Shown: positions 1 through 11,575, counted from the first letter of the stretch. The stretch is 45,001 nucleotides of DNA from Bacteroidota bacterium (GCA_023251455.1 JAHEYT010000060.1:1-45001); one strand, 5' to 3'. A program made the numbers and translations. Notes: a model not told the origin generated them from the sequence alone.

Positions 1-1444
<1,444 letters not shown>

Positions 1445-1670
1445 ATTTAATTATTCTTTTCAGTGTTTTGCTATCTGTGGATTACAAAATGAGTTTAAAA
1501 ATGCAATTTAGATTTGTTAAAAATAGCAATTCATTGCAATGTATACTTTAAAATTATATTAAATTCCAATGTTTTGCTTGAATAACCGGTTGACTGTATA
1601 CCTGAAATATAGAGTCTCTATATTGTTGAGTTGTCAAATTGTCTAATTTTACGCCGTAAAATCTTTCCCG

Positions 1671-3662
1671 ATGGTGAAACAAAAGCCCGAATTATTAGCT
1701 CCGGTTGGAAATGTTGAATCGTTTTATGCTGCTCTGAATGCAGGGGCAGATGCCGTTTTTATGGGCCTTCAGGAGTTTAATGCCCGTGGGCGTGCAAGTA
1801 ATTTCACGCGATCCTTGCTTCAATTGGCTGTTCAGAAGGCACGCGAAAAAAATGTCAAAGTATATGTCACCTTGAATGTCCTAATCAAAAATCGTGAAAT
1901 TGACCAATTGATTGATGTTCTCTCGTTTCTTGATGCTGTAAAAGTAAATGGGGTAATCATTCAGGATTGGGGAACTTATTACATTGCAAAAAAATACTTT
2001 CCACGATTGGTTTTGCACGCCAGCACCCAAATGGGAAATCACAATTCGGTAGGTGTAAATTATGGAGCTTCCAAAGGAATTGTTCGCACAGTCCTGGCGC
2101 GCGAGTTAACTATGCCCGAATTGGAAGCGATTTCCCGGCAAAGCAAAGCTGAACTAGAGGTTTTTATACATGGGGCATTGTGCTATTCTTTTTCAGGAAT
2201 GTGCCTGTTTAGCAGTTATTCTGGTGGACAGGGAGCTAACCGGGGTATCTGCAAGCAAAGTTGCCGCCGGATTTATCAGGATGGGGGAGAGCAGCATGCA
2301 CTTTTTAGCCTGAAGGACAATCAGCAAATCGAAAATCTTCAGAAATTAGTGGAATTGGGCATTCGATCCCTCAAGATTGAGGGCCGAATGAAATCCGCTG
2401 ACTACGTTTTTCAGGTTTGCAAGGCTTATCGAATGGTGCTTGATAATCCTGCAAATGCAGCATTGGCCGCACGAATGCTCGAACTGGATATGGGACGCGA
2501 AAAAACAGCCTGGTTTTTAGGTGGAAACGTCAGCGACGGAATTACCGACGATCCTTCGATTGGAATTCGTATCGGGCAGATTACCGAAGTGGGTCGGAAA
2601 ACCATTTCGTTTACCAGTTCAGAAAAGCTGGAAGAAGGCTATCGCGTTCGGATCAGAAATACGAATGATGATGAACAATTGTATGTGAAGATTGAGAATT
2701 TCAGCCAGAATGGAGCTGTATATCAGGTGCCGGCTGATTTATTTGGAAAGATTGCCAAAGGCGATGATGTCCTTCTGGTTCGGGTTAAAACTCAAAGTTT
2801 TTCATCTCGATTGGGAAATGTAAATATTCTTTCGGAGTTGAAAAAAATACCAATAAAAAAACAAGAGATACGAAGAGGACTTCAAATTGAAGGTGCCAAA
2901 TTGCAAAAGCCAATGTTATTGGTTCGAATTGGAAGTCCGGAATGGTTGCCCAAATTGCGTTTCGACGATTACGATGCCGTAATTCTTTCGTATAAACGAT
3001 CTGATTGGGAAAAATTCGATCCGAATTCTGCCGTACATCAGCAAAACAGACTAAAGATTCGAATTGAACTACCGAAATTTATTTCAGAAAAACATTTGGA
3101 TTTTTACCGTCAGCTGGCATTAAAATTGTCTTCGTCAGGGTTTAACCACTTTTTTATCAGTCATTTGTCGCAAAAAATACTTCTCCCACAGGGAGTCAGA
3201 ATAAGTTGCAACGAAAATGTATATGTTTTAAATGACGCTGCTGCACGCATGTTGTACGACGAAAAAATAGCTGAATTTACCTATCCACTAGAAAACGATC
3301 TGGACAATTTGTTGTCGATGAGCAATAAACAGGGAATTGTTCCACTGTATTTTTATCCTGAATTGTTCTATTCCAGAATGCCGGCTAAAATCGATCAGGA
3401 AAACCATTTATTTGCTGATGAGACAAACAAGAAATTCAGAGTATCGGTAAAAGATGGGATTACCATCGTTCATCCGTCAATTCCGGTTGCATTGTTTCAT
3501 TACCGGACGCAGTTGGAAAAAAGCGGATTTAACCGGTTTCTGATTGACTATTCCGGAGAAATAATGACTGCCAATGTTGTGAAGCGTATCCTGAAAAAAT
3601 TTCTTGATTCGGAAGCCGTTCAGCCTTCCTCAAACTTCAACTTCAAATTGGGGCTAAAATAA
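1671..3662 (+). CDS. Peptidase U32 family protein (RlhA/TrhP-like RNA hydroxylase family)
   Basis: 663 aa. The N-terminal TIM-barrel U32 domain begins PELLAPVGNVESFYAAL and carries the family signature around residues 163-178 (E-V-F-I-H-G-A-L-C ... G-M-C). Two more cysteines follow at about 194 and 198, giving the four cysteines that in E. coli RlhA/TrhP are implicated in iron-sulfur cofactor binding and RNA hydroxylation. The C-terminal ~250 residues are a less conserved accessory region common in Bacteroidota members. Family knowledge favours 5-hydroxylation of 23S rRNA C2501 or of tRNA uridine over proteolysis; which one cannot be told here. It converges on rho, with a shared terminator between them. 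Confidence 0.85.
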   Translation: MVKQKPELLAPVGNVESFYAALNAGADAVFMGLQEFNARGRASNFTRSLLQLAVQKAREKNVKVYVTLNVLIKNREIDQLIDVLSFLDAVKVNGVIIQDWGTYYIAKKYFPRLVLHASTQMGNHNSVGVNYGASKGIVRTVLARELTMPELEAISRQSKAELEVFIHGALCYSFSGMCLFSSYSGGQGANRGICKQSCRRIYQDGGEQHALFSLKDNQQIENLQKLVELGIRSLKIEGRMKSADYVFQVCKAYRMVLDNPANAALAARMLELDMGREKTAWFLGGNVSDGITDDPSIGIRIGQITEVGRKTISFTSSEKLEEGYRVRIRNTNDDEQLYVKIENFSQNGAVYQVPADLFGKIAKGDDVLLVRVKTQSFSSRLGNVNILSELKKIPIKKQEIRRGLQIEGAKLQKPMLLVRIGSPEWLPKLRFDDYDAVILSYKRSDWEKFDPNSAVHQQNRLKIRIELPKFISEKHLDFYRQLALKLSSSGFNHFFISHLSQKILLPQGVRISCNENVYVLNDAAARMLYDEKIAEFTYPLENDLDNLLSMSNKQGIVPLYFYPELFYSRMPAKIDQENHLFADETNKKFRVSVKDGITIVHPSIPVALFHYRTQLEKSGFNRFLIDYSGEIMTANVVKRILKKFLDSEAVQPSSNFNFKLGLK

Positions 3663-3663
3663 A

Positions 3664-3688
3664 AAAGAGAGCTTTTCGGGCTCTCTTT
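3664..3688. terminator. Bidirectional intrinsic terminator between U32 gene and rho
   Basis: A perfect 9-bp stem AAAGAGAGC / GCTCTCTTT with a 7-nt loop. It is flanked by A-runs on one side and T-runs on the other, so it can end transcription from both converging genes. Confidence 0.85.
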
Positions 3689-3710
3689 TCGTATATAGCA
3701 GTAAATCTGT

Positions 3711-5624
3711 TTATTGGTCGTTCATCGAAACCAGGAATTCTTCAATCGAATCAGTTCTCATGATTCGGGTTTTGATAAATTCCATCGCCTCAATTGAGTT
3801 CATATCGCTAAGGAAATTGCGCAGAATATAAGTCTTGTCGAGCATATTTTTGTTCATCAGTAAATCTTCGCGACGAGTACTTGAAGACGTAATATCCACA
3901 GCTGGGAAAATACGTTTGTTCGACAATTTCCGGTCGAGCTGTAATTCCATATTACCAGTACCCTTAAATTCTTCGAAGATCACTTCATCCATTTTCGAGC
4001 CGGTGTCAATCAACGCTGTTGCAATAATGGTCAGCGATCCGCCTTCTTCGATGTTACGCGCAGCTCCGAAGAACCGTTTTGGTTTGTGCAATGCATTGGC
4101 ATCAACACCACCCGAGAGTACTTTCCCTGAAGCAGGAGCAACGGTATTGTAAGCACGTGCTAAACGCGTAATTGAATCCAACAGAATCACCACATCATGG
4201 CCACATTCGACCAGGCGTTTGGCTTTTTCGAGCACCATACCTGCAACACGCACGTGACGCTCAGCTGGCTCGTCAAATGTTGATGAAATAACTTCGGCAT
4301 TTACGTGGCGTGCCATGTCGGTAACCTCTTCCGGACGTTCGTCGATCAACAAAACCATCATGTAAACTTCAGGATTGTTGGCAGCAATGGCATTGGCAAT
4401 CTCTTTCAGCAATACGGTTTTACCGGTTTTTGGCTGAGCAACAATCAAACCACGCTGACCTTTCCCAATAGGAGCAAATAGGTCAACAATACGAGTCGAG
4501 AGGTTGTCGTGTCCGTTTCCGGTCAAATTGAATTTCTCATTTGGAAACAGCGGAGTTAAATGCTCAAATGGTACACGATCTCTAATATAATCTGGAGTTC
4601 TTCCATTGATCTCGATTACTTTGATCAGTGGAAAATATTTTTCTCCTTCTTTTGGAGGACGAATTGTGCCTGTAACCGTGTCGCCAGTTTTCAATCCAAA
4701 CAGCTTGATCTGAGATTGAGATACGTAAATATCATCAGGAGAATTCAGGTAATTGAAGTCAGAAGAACGAAGGAATCCATAACCATCGGCCATAATTTCC
4801 AAAGCTCCTGTATTGCTTATAATTCCATCAAATTCGTAAGGTTTTTCCTGATTCTGTTGTTTTTGCGGCTTCGGTCCCTGATTGTCGCGATTTTCCCATT
4901 TGGGATTATTCTTTTTATTTTGATTATCATTACGTCTTTCGGCCAAATCGTCAGGTCTGGTTTCGTCTGAAGGTTGCTGTTCAGTTTTGAATTCTTGATT
5001 TGGTGTCTGAATAACCTGTTCTTCTGTAGGTTCAGAAACTTCCATTGCTGATTCCGTTTCAATCGGGTCTTCAGGAAACAAAATATCCTGTTTTACTTTT
5101 TGATTCTGATTAAATTTGGGCTGTTCGTTTTGTTTCTGATTATTTTCCGGGTTCTGATTCGGATTCTGACGTTGATTTGGGTTTATATTCTGTTTTGCGT
5201 TCGGATTCTGATTTGGGTTGTGGTTTGAAGATCCGGCTTTAATATGCTCTGTACGTGGTCTTTTCTTAATCTGAAGTTCTCTTTTTCCCTCTTTCCTTGG
5301 TTCATTTTCTGAAGAAATGGCTGGCTTATCGGTTTCAGTTTTATCTGCCGGTTTTTCTTCAGTAATTTCAGCTGGTTTTTCCTCTTTTTTTCGGCTAAAT
5401 AATTTAAAGACAGAATTTTCTTCTCGTTTTGGATTTACATCTCTCGGAGACTTTAGTTTTTTGTCATCTGTTTTTTTCTCTGAAGCCAAAATGGCTTGAG
5501 TATCAAGAATTTTATAAATTAAATCTTGTTTTTTGAAAGATTCAATCTTTTTTATATCAAGTTCTTTGGCAATTTCTTTTAAGTCAGGAAGAAGTTTTCT
5601 GCTTAATTCAATAATATCATACAT
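3711..5624 (-). CDS. rho: Transcription termination factor Rho
   Basis: About 637 aa from the ATG at 5624 ([10 protein letters not shown]), the usual Bacteroidota start; an in-frame ATG 36 nt upstream (5660) is also open. Order: an N-terminal Rho_N/SAP-like domain (about 1-50); a long low-complexity insertion rich in Asn, Gln, Lys and Glu (about 60-270) typical of Bacteroidota Rho; the cold-shock RNA-binding domain ([20 protein letters not shown]); then the RecA-type hexameric ATPase with P-loop PKTGKT near residue 400 and the [13 protein letters not shown]alker B/Q-loop region. It unwinds RNA from transcribing polymerase using ATP. Autogenous control is usual for rho and cannot be seen here. 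The call is certain. Confidence 0.97.
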   Translation of the reverse strand: MYDIIELSRKLLPDLKEIAKELDIKKIESFKKQDLIYKILDTQAILASEKKTDDKKLKSPRDVNPKREENSVFKLFSRKKEEKPAEITEEKPADKTETDKPAISSENEPRKEGKRELQIKKRPRTEHIKAGSSNHNPNQNPNAKQNINPNQRQNPNQNPENNQKQNEQPKFNQNQKVKQDILFPEDPIETESAMEVSEPTEEQVIQTPNQEFKTEQQPSDETRPDDLAERRNDNQNKKNNPKWENRDNQGPKPQKQQNQEKPYEFDGIISNTGALEIMADGYGFLRSSDFNYLNSPDDIYVSQSQIKLFGLKTGDTVTGTIRPPKEGEKYFPLIKVIEINGRTPDYIRDRVPFEHLTPLFPNEKFNLTGNGHDNLSTRIVDLFAPIGKGQRGLIVAQPKTGKTVLLKEIANAIAANNPEVYMMVLLIDERPEEVTDMARHVNAEVISSTFDEPAERHVRVAGMVLEKAKRLVECGHDVVILLDSITRLARAYNTVAPASGKVLSGGVDANALHKPKRFFGAARNIEEGGSLTIIATALIDTGSKMDEVIFEEFKGTGNMELQLDRKLSNKRIFPAVDITSSSTRREDLLMNKNMLDKTYILRNFLSDMNSIEAMEFIKTRIMRTDSIEEFLVSMNDQ

Positions 5625-5725
5625 AAATTTTGATTGATTTGTTAATATCCAAAAGGTCAAGCGATTAGAAAAAAGAAAAGTGGAATTGATAATTTGGATG
5701 ATCGGTACTTGTTCGAAATTTTTTG

Positions 5726-5756
5726 CAAGTATAGCTAAATCCTAAATTATAGCCAA
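5726..5756 (-). promoter_or_regulatory. Putative rho promoter
   Basis: On the minus strand a TTG (5754-5756) and a TATACTTG (5726-5733) are 20 nt apart, close to the Bacteroidota TTTG-N19-TAnnTTTG pattern. The predicted 5' leader of rho would be about 95 nt. The rest of 5625-6010 between the two divergent genes is AT-rich; no other feature is evident. Confidence 0.45.
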
Positions 5757-6010
5757 GTAAAAGCAGTAAAATCGACTAAAAAACCGTTTTCTAAAATTGA
5801 AAATCAGGTTTTGCAGGTGTAATTTGAAAAATTTGATTTCAGAAAAGGTATCGTTCATTGGCTTATTAAAACAATTCATGTAAAATAACGTACACTTCAT
5901 ATAAATTTATGGTTTTGATTAAATGAAAGAATTCTATAATAGCTACTTTCGTCATGTAAAGAATTAAGAAGAAGACTTGAATTGATCGCGAACCTTCATA
6001 AGTTTAGATG

Positions 6011-6871
6011 ATGAGACAACTTAAAATTGCCAAACAGGTTACAAACAGGGAAACATTATCGCTTGATAAATACCTGCATGAAATTGGGAAAGTTGATTTA
6101 GTTACTTCAGATGAAGAAGTTGAATTGGCAAAGAGAATTAAGAAAGGTGATAAAGATGCCTTGGAGAAATTAATTAAGGCCAATTTGAGATTTGTTGTCT
6201 CTGTTGCAAAACAATATCAAAATCAGGGTCTTAGTCTTCCAGATTTGATTAATGAGGGTAATCTGGGCTTAATTAAAGCAGCTCAGCGATACGATGAAAC
6301 ACGTGGATTTAAATTCATATCGTATGGAGTTTGGTGGATTCGTCAAGCTATACTTCAGGCTTTGGCAGAACAAGCACGCATTGTAAGATTGCCGTTAAAT
6401 AAAATTGGATCAATTACCCGGATTAATAAAACTTTCAGTCGTCTTGAGCAGGAGTATCAGCGTGAACCTACCTCTGATGAAGTGGCTTTTATGCTTGAAA
6501 CTTCTTCTGATATTGTGGAAGACGCTTTAAAAGTATCATCTCATCATGTTTCAATGGATGCTCCAATGCATGATGAGGAAGGGAGTAATTTATATGATGT
6601 TTTGTTGAATGAAGATTCTCTAAGCCCTGATAAAGGCTTGATGAATGTTTCGCTTTGCAAGGAAATTGAAAGAACCTTATCTACGCTGGGTGAACGTGAA
6701 GCTGATGTTATTCGGTTTTATTTTGGATTGAGTGGTCATCGACAGCATACGCTGGAGGAAATTGGTGATGAGTTTGGATTGACAAGGGAACGAGTCAGGC
6801 AAATAAAAGAAAAAACGATTAAGAAGATGCGAAATCATTATCGCAACAAATTACTTAGAACCTATTTGTAA
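6011..6871 (+). CDS. rpoD: RNA polymerase primary sigma factor (RpoD/SigA, Bacteroidota type)
   Basis: 286 aa from the second of two adjacent ATGs (6008/6011); the family begins MRQLKI. It has the compact layout of the Bacteroidota housekeeping sigma: a short region 1.2 ([23 protein letters not shown]), region 2 with the core-binding and -7 recognition helices ([20 protein letters not shown], then [10 protein letters not shown]), region 3, and region 4 ending in the [19 protein letters not shown] helix-turn-helix for the -33 box. It lacks the long N-terminal 1.1 domain of E. coli RpoD. This protein reads the TAnnTTTG promoters noted elsewhere in the window. Confidence 0.97.
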   Translation: MRQLKIAKQVTNRETLSLDKYLHEIGKVDLVTSDEEVELAKRIKKGDKDALEKLIKANLRFVVSVAKQYQNQGLSLPDLINEGNLGLIKAAQRYDETRGFKFISYGVWWIRQAILQALAEQARIVRLPLNKIGSITRINKTFSRLEQEYQREPTSDEVAFMLETSSDIVEDALKVSSHHVSMDAPMHDEEGSNLYDVLLNEDSLSPDKGLMNVSLCKEIERTLSTLGEREADVIRFYFGLSGHRQHTLEEIGDEFGLTRERVRQIKEKTIKKMRNHYRNKLLRTYL

Positions 6872-6878
6872 TTCAATA

Positions 6879-6908
6879 AAAGCTGCTTCATGCAGCTTTA
6901 TTTTTTAG
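6879..6908 (+). terminator. Intrinsic terminator after the sigma factor gene
   Basis: Stem AAAGCTGC / GCAGCTTT with loop TTCAT, followed by a T-rich run, starting 8 nt after the sigma factor stop codon. Confidence 0.85.
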
Positions 6909-6962
6909 TTGCGATTCGATAAAAAGGATTAAATCTTACTTTTGGCATAAAAAGCATTACTT

Positions 6963-7610
6963 ATGAAACTTATTGCACCATCATTACTTGCTGCTAATTT
7001 TAATAAACTAGGCGATGAAGTTGAAATGATTAACCGGAGCGAAGCCGATTTCGTTCATTGCGACGTTATGGATGGTGTTTTTGTACCAAATATTTCATTC
7101 GGCATTCCAATCATTCAAGCTGTTAATCAAATAAGTACCAAACCGCTCGATGTTCATCTTATGATTGTAAATCCAGATAAGTATATCCATGATTTTTACA
7201 ATGCAGGTGCCGCAGTAATAACTGTTCACTATGAGGCTTGCACTCATTTGCATCGGGTTATTCAACAAATTAAGAATTTAGGCATAAAAGCTAGTGTTTG
7301 TCTTAATCCACATACTCCGGTAGCTTTACTTGAAGATATCATTTCAGAATTGGACATGGTTTTATTAATGTCAGTAAATCCAGGTTTTGGCGGTCAGTTA
7401 TTTATTGAAAATACTTATCAGAAAGTTACCGCATTGAAAGAGATGATTTTAAGGCGAAACTCAAAAACATTAATTGAAGTTGATGGTGGCGTAAATTTCG
7501 AGGTTGGGGAAAAACTGTATGAATCGGGTGCCGATATTTTAGTCGCTGGCAGTTTTGTCTTCAATGCAGATAGTCCGATTGAAACGATCGCAGCACTTAA
7601 GCGATTATAA
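6963..7610 (+). CDS. rpe: Ribulose-phosphate 3-epimerase
   Basis: 215 aa, the normal length. A complete TIM barrel with the family landmarks: N-terminal IAPSLLAANF; metal and active-site DVMDGVFVPNISFG; the DVHLMI strand; the VNPGFGGQ phosphate loop; and EVDGGV near the C-terminus. It interconverts D-ribulose 5-phosphate and D-xylulose 5-phosphate in the pentose phosphate pathway. A TACTTTTG -7-like box lies at 6937-6944, about 19 nt before the ATG, implying a short leader. Its end overlaps the convergent FeoB-partner gene by 6 nt. Confidence 0.97.
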   Translation: MKLIAPSLLAANFNKLGDEVEMINRSEADFVHCDVMDGVFVPNISFGIPIIQAVNQISTKPLDVHLMIVNPDKYIHDFYNAGAAVITVHYEACTHLHRVIQQIKNLGIKASVCLNPHTPVALLEDIISELDMVLLMSVNPGFGGQLFIENTYQKVTALKEMILRRNSKTLIEVDGGVNFEVGEKLYESGADILVAGSFVFNADSPIETIAALKRL

Positions 7611-7808
7611 CTGTATTCGGTACTGATCGTAATTTTTCGGTTTTTTGATTTGATGGATTTCTTTCATCTCGCATCCTGTTGAACATCCTCCACATTTTGG
7701 GTTATTTACAGACTTTTTCCCGAGTATGTTGAAAAATCGGAGAATGTGCACTATTAATGCTCCGAAGGCAATTGAGATAATCAGATATGCGATAAGATCC
7801 TGTATCAT
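7605..7808 (-). CDS. FeoB-associated Cys-rich membrane protein
   Basis: 67 aa. One N-terminal transmembrane helix (about 3-25) is followed by a short soluble tail with a KCGGCSTGC cluster. This matches the small FeoB-associated Cys-rich proteins found next to feoB. It begins 7 nt after the feoAB stop on the same strand and is surely cotranscribed. Family context suggests a role in ferrous iron uptake or assembly of the transporter, possibly metal or thiol sensing; the exact role is unknown. Confidence 0.85.
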   Translation of the reverse strand: MIQDLIAYLIISIAFGALIVHILRFFNILGKKSVNNPKCGGCSTGCEMKEIHQIKKPKNYDQYRIQL

Positions 7809-7815
7809 GAGATTA

Positions 7816-10218
7816 TTACATTAAGATATAGGTTGAAACCCGAAATACCAGAAATGAAATTATCCAAGCTACAGTTGTTGTGTAAACGACTGTAAATAAA
7901 GCCCATTTCAATTTTCCCGATTCACTTTTTATGGTAGCAATAACACCTATACAAGGGAAATAGATCAGCACAAACGCAAGAAAAGCGAGTGCAACTGGTA
8001 TTGAGATCACTTTTTCACCTTTCTTTTCACCAGAGATGTATTCTTCCTGAGTTAATTTTGCGCTCAACCCGACATTTTTATGATCCTGATCAACCTGATA
8101 CAAGACACCCATTGTGCTGACTATTATTTCTTTAGCTGGAAGTCCGGCCAGCAAACTTACACTCATTTTCCAGTCGAAACCCAATGGTGACATTACAGGC
8201 TGAATAAACTGACCCAATTGACCCAAATAACTGTTTTCCAATCTCTGGCTCTGATTGATAACCTGTTCATTTAAATTATTTTTGGCTGAAGGGTTTTCTC
8301 TTGGAAAATATCCCAATGCCCAAATAATTATAACCCCAATAAGTATAACACCGCCAATTTTCTGCAAATATTGCCTGGCTTTGTCCCACATATGAATAAT
8401 GATATTTTTTATTGTGGGTAGCCGATAGGGTGGAAGTTCCAGAACAAATGGAGTCTCTTTATTTTTAAAAATAGTCCGGTTAAGAAGCTGTGCTGTTAGA
8501 AAGGCAATTATTATTCCGGAGAAATAAATGGCACTAAGCACTAATCCGGGATTTTCAGGAAAGAATGCTGTAATAAAAAGTACATAAACCGGAAGCCTTG
8601 CACTGCACGACATGAAAGGGATAATGAGCATTGTTAACAGCCGATCACTTGGGCTTCGCAGCGTTCGGGTTGCCATTATCGCTGGTACGTTGCATCCAAA
8701 ACCCATTACCATCGGTATGAATGACCGGCCATGTAATCCAAAACGGTGCATCAGTTTATCCATTATGAATGCAGCCCTGGCCATGTATCCCGAATCTTCC
8801 ATAAAGGAAAGAAAAAGGAACAAAATCAGGATGTTGGGTAGAAATACCAAAACACTTCCTGTTCCGTCAATAATTCCATTGATTATTAGGTCTTTCAACA
8901 TGCCGTCAGGTAAGAGTTCTGAAATATGCTGACTTATAAATGCGATCAGATTTTCGATCCAATGCATAGGAATAGCACCGATTTTGAATGTAGCAAAAAA
9001 GGCCAACGAAATTGAAAGAATAAATATTGGAAATCCTAATATGTTGTTTGTTAGTATGTTATCGATTCTTTCCGATACCTTTGCTGTGTGTTTTTTTCTT
9101 TGTTTATACGTTTCTTCGAGTGCTCCTGATATAAAGCCATACTTGGCATCGGTTATTACTGTTTCACTGTCTTCGTTGTAAATACTCTCAATTCTCCTGA
9201 TTTCGCTTTGAGCTGCTTTTTCAATTTCTGTAAAATTTGGATATGAAGTGAGAGATTCAATGGTTTGTTTGTCGCGTTCGAGCAATTTGATGGATAAAAA
9301 CCGCGAAGATATGGTATCTGTAATCGGCTTTTCTAACTTTATTTTTTTTCGAAGTGTCTCTATTGATTTTTCGAGCTCAAAACCATAATTGATATGTATA
9401 TGTCGAACGATAGGGTCCTGATCTTCATATACTTCAATGGTTTTCTCAATCAACTCCTGAATGCCTTTTCCCTTGGAGCTTACAGAAGGAATGATTGGTA
9501 TTCCGATTAGTTTTCCCAGGCTTTGGTAATCGAATTTTACATTGTTTTTCAATAATTCATCATACATATTCAAGGCGATCACAACCTTGATATCCATGTC
9601 AATTAACTGAGTTGTCAAGAATAGATTTCGTTCCAGGTTGGACGAATCAATCACATTTATCACTATATCAGGAGTTTCGTCCATGATAAAGTTTCTGACG
9701 TATATTTCTTCCGGAGAATAAGCCGTTAATGAATAAGTCCCAGGTAAGTCGAAGATGTTGAAGTGATATCCTGAATTGGAAAATGTTGCTTTCTTGGCAT
9801 CAATCGTAACTCCACTGTAGTTGCCGACGTGTTCTTTTGAGCCGGAAATGAAATTGAATAAGGTTGTTTTCCCACAATTCGGATTTCCAACCAAGGCAAT
9901 GTTGATGGTGCGTTCTTTCTCTTTTGCTGAGATTTTTAGCTTTTCATAATCGATAACTCCCTCAAAGTTTTGGGCTATAAATGTGTGTGCTTCGTCCTGA
10001 CTTACGACTTCAATTAAATTAGCTTCAGTGCGACGCAGGGTTATATTGTAATCTAATATTTTATACTCGATAGGACCGTTAAAAGGAGCATTTTTGATTA
10101 CAGTTACCTCTTTTCCCTTCACAAACCCCATTTCAGTGATTCTTTTACGGAAAGAACCATGACCTAAAACCTTGGTAATTATTACTGTTTCTTTATTTTT
10201 TACTTCAGAGAGTCGCAC
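7816..10218 (-). CDS. feoB: FeoA-FeoB fusion ferrous iron transporter
   Basis: 800 aa. Residues 1-75 form an SH3-like FeoA domain (MRLSEVKNKETVIITKVLG to about LRRTEANLIEV), fused to FeoB. The G-domain follows with G1 GNPNCGKTT at about 111-119, G3 DLPG and G4 NMYD. Then come the GDI-like helical domain and the membrane domain with the Gate motifs (GFGCNVPAIMATRTL and a later LPAKEIIV repeat), ending in hydrophobic helices. It imports Fe(II) across the inner membrane, driven or gated by GTP. FeoA-FeoB fusions are typical of Bacteroidota. It forms an operon with the small Cys-rich gene. No Fur box was identified by eye. Confidence 0.96.
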   Translation of the reverse strand: MRLSEVKNKETVIITKVLGHGSFRKRITEMGFVKGKEVTVIKNAPFNGPIEYKILDYNITLRRTEANLIEVVSQDEAHTFIAQNFEGVIDYEKLKISAKEKERTINIALVGNPNCGKTTLFNFISGSKEHVGNYSGVTIDAKKATFSNSGYHFNIFDLPGTYSLTAYSPEEIYVRNFIMDETPDIVINVIDSSNLERNLFLTTQLIDMDIKVVIALNMYDELLKNNVKFDYQSLGKLIGIPIIPSVSSKGKGIQELIEKTIEVYEDQDPIVRHIHINYGFELEKSIETLRKKIKLEKPITDTISSRFLSIKLLERDKQTIESLTSYPNFTEIEKAAQSEIRRIESIYNEDSETVITDAKYGFISGALEETYKQRKKHTAKVSERIDNILTNNILGFPIFILSISLAFFATFKIGAIPMHWIENLIAFISQHISELLPDGMLKDLIINGIIDGTGSVLVFLPNILILFLFLSFMEDSGYMARAAFIMDKLMHRFGLHGRSFIPMVMGFGCNVPAIMATRTLRSPSDRLLTMLIIPFMSCSARLPVYVLFITAFFPENPGLVLSAIYFSGIIIAFLTAQLLNRTIFKNKETPFVLELPPYRLPTIKNIIIHMWDKARQYLQKIGGVILIGVIIIWALGYFPRENPSAKNNLNEQVINQSQRLENSYLGQLGQFIQPVMSPLGFDWKMSVSLLAGLPAKEIIVSTMGVLYQVDQDHKNVGLSAKLTQEEYISGEKKGEKVISIPVALAFLAFVLIYFPCIGVIATIKSESGKLKWALFTVVYTTTVAWIISFLVFRVSTYILM

Positions 10219-10315
10219 GATTATTGTATCAGGAGCTATGCTAATTTAAACTAAATAAGAATAACTGCGCAAAGATATTTAAGTTTTGATAAAACTCTCA
10301 AAAAATATTGCTTTC

Positions 10316-10347
10316 TTGAAAAATCAAAATTGATTCAGTTACTTTTG
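10316..10347 (+). promoter_or_regulatory. Putative promoter with near-leaderless start
   Basis: TTG at 10316-10318 and TACTTTTG (TAnnTTTG) at 10340-10347 are 21 nt apart. The -7 box ends 6 nt before the ATG at 10354, so the transcript would start at or very near the start codon. Confidence 0.5.
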
Positions 10348-10353
10348 TAAATC

Positions 10354-11088
10354 ATGAATAACAGGATGGACGAGGATAACATATATAAGAAAATTCAGGA
10401 GGCGATTTCGTCATTACCCGAGAATTTCAGCATACTTGAAGAACAAATTGATGTTGAACTCCAGATGGAGTACTTTAATTATGGTCGGGATCTAAAAACG
10501 AGATTTTCGGTTGAACTTATTCTGCAACATCAGGCTGATCTGTTTGATCCTACCGTTCCACTTGATGAAAAGAAAAATTTATTGGTTTTACTGGCCTCAC
10601 AGGAAAAAGTTGAAGCTTTCCGGACGATTGAGAAATATGCTCAGAATCCGGATCCCGAATTACGGGATTGGAGCATTTTGGCATTACAGGAAAGCCGCAT
10701 GGTCATTCAAAGTTCTCTGATGGACGAACAGCAGGTATATATATCAACCGGATTAGGTGGAAAAGAACAAAAGCTCAGATACTTTGTGGTTTTTATTTGT
10801 AATGAAAGTATTGAAGAATATTCAGCAGTTCAGCGTAAGCTGATCAAAACTGAATTGGAGTATGCACTTACTCATAATAATGGACTTCTTGAGGAAATCA
10901 GTTTTGAAAAGGAGCTTGCTATTGCGATCTTGCTTTTGCCTGTTAAATCCGATATTCAGGGCGTTTTCAGCAGTGTTATCAATGAATGCAATCAGTATGG
11001 TGATTTTGTTCGTCAGGATATAATTATTACAAATGTGAAACGCATGAGCGTTAATGAAATCAGAAGGTTTATCAATCGTGAAAAATAA
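10354..11088 (+). CDS. Conserved hypothetical protein, HEAT-like N-terminal region
   Basis: 244 aa, soluble, no signal peptide. The first half is helical and HEAT-repeat-like (the stretch LLVLLASQEKVEAFRTIEKY followed by DPELRDWSILALQESRMVI). The second half is a mixed alpha/beta domain starting at about residue 125 (GGKEQKLRYFVVFICNESIEE) that I do not recognise. It sits 6 nt upstream of the MTH1187-family gene and is clearly cotranscribed. Function unknown; the pairing suggests a link to that gene. It belongs to the core chromosome, before the tRNA. Confidence 0.7.
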   Translation: MNNRMDEDNIYKKIQEAISSLPENFSILEEQIDVELQMEYFNYGRDLKTRFSVELILQHQADLFDPTVPLDEKKNLLVLLASQEKVEAFRTIEKYAQNPDPELRDWSILALQESRMVIQSSLMDEQQVYISTGLGGKEQKLRYFVVFICNESIEEYSAVQRKLIKTELEYALTHNNGLLEEISFEKELAIAILLLPVKSDIQGVFSSVINECNQYGDFVRQDIIITNVKRMSVNEIRRFINREK

Positions 11089-11094
11089 TTAGAA

Positions 11095-11388
11095 ATGAAA
11101 AATCAGATTAATCTGGCAATACAGGTATTACCTCGTTCTTCTACAAAAGGAACATATGAATTGGTTGACGTTGCCATTGAATTGATACAAAAATCAGGAC
11201 TTAAATATCGTGTTTGTCCGTTTGAAACGGTGGTTGAAGGTTATTACAATGAGGTAATGAAGCTCGTGAAAGACATTCATGAAGCCGTTTATGCCGAAGG
11301 AGCCGAAGAAATGATTACCAATATTAAAATACAAACACGTAATAATCAGGATGTTTTTATCGACGACAAAATGAATAAATACGATTAG
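11095..11388 (+). CDS. MTH1187-family thiamine-binding protein (DUF77)
   Basis: 97 aa. The ferredoxin-like small protein family is recognised from NLAIQVLPRSSTKGTYELVDVAIELIQKSG, FETVVEGYYNEVMKLVKDIHEAV and the C-terminal TNIKIQTRNNQD strand. Structures of the family are tetramers; members bind thiamine or act in thiamine or hydroxymethylpyrimidine salvage. No TPP riboswitch is visible upstream, since the gene follows its neighbour by 6 nt. It is the last core gene before the tRNA-Arg. Confidence 0.85.
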   Translation: MKNQINLAIQVLPRSSTKGTYELVDVAIELIQKSGLKYRVCPFETVVEGYYNEVMKLVKDIHEAVYAEGAEEMITNIKIQTRNNQDVFIDDKMNKYD

Positions 11389-11410
11389 TCAAAAAATACG
11401 TTTTTAAGGG

Positions 11411-11440
11411 TTGTTTTTATTGAGACAAGTATTATCTTTG
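11411..11440 (+). promoter_or_regulatory. Promoter of tRNA-Arg
   Basis: TTG (11411-11413), a 19-nt spacer, then TATCTTTG (11433-11440): an exact match to the Bacteroidota TTG-N19-TAnnTTTG promoter, about 18 nt upstream of the tRNA 5' end. Confidence 0.75.
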
Positions 11441-11457
11441 CAACGCTTTTAGCAAAT

Positions 11458-11530
11458 GGCCCCGTAGCTTAATGGATAGAGCATCTGACTACGGATCAGA
11501 AGGTTGTAGGTTCGAATCTTACCGGGGTCA
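11458..11530 (+). tRNA. tRNA-Arg (anticodon ACG)
   Basis: 73 nt forming a full cloverleaf. The acceptor stem GGCCCCG pairs with CGGGGTC (one G-U), the discriminator is A and CCA is not encoded. The anticodon stem TCTGA/TCAGA holds the loop CTACGGA, giving anticodon ACG (A34 is normally edited to inosine to read CGN codons). The T-loop TTCGAAT is normal. The 3' end of this tRNA marks the switch from core to acquired genes, as expected for an integration site. Confidence 0.97.
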
Positions 11531-11540
11531 CAAAAAATCA

Positions 11541-11575
11541 AGCAGTTACAGTTTAAAAATTGTAGCTGCTTTTTT
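11541..11575 (+). terminator. Terminator of tRNA-Arg
   Basis: The arms AGCAGTTACAGT and ATTGTAGCTGCT pair with two G-U pairs and are followed by a T-run. It begins 10 nt after the tRNA. Confidence 0.7.

Noticed and set aside
4560..4970. Plus-strand open frame of 136 aa within rho
   Set aside because: Antisense to the conserved Rho RNA-binding domain and the Asn-rich insertion; no protein features of its own.
11389..11457. TPP riboswitch associated with the thiamine-binding protein gene
   Set aside because: No THI-box motifs (such as CTGAGA or ACCTGATCTGG) are present around the gene, and it is cotranscribed with the upstream gene.
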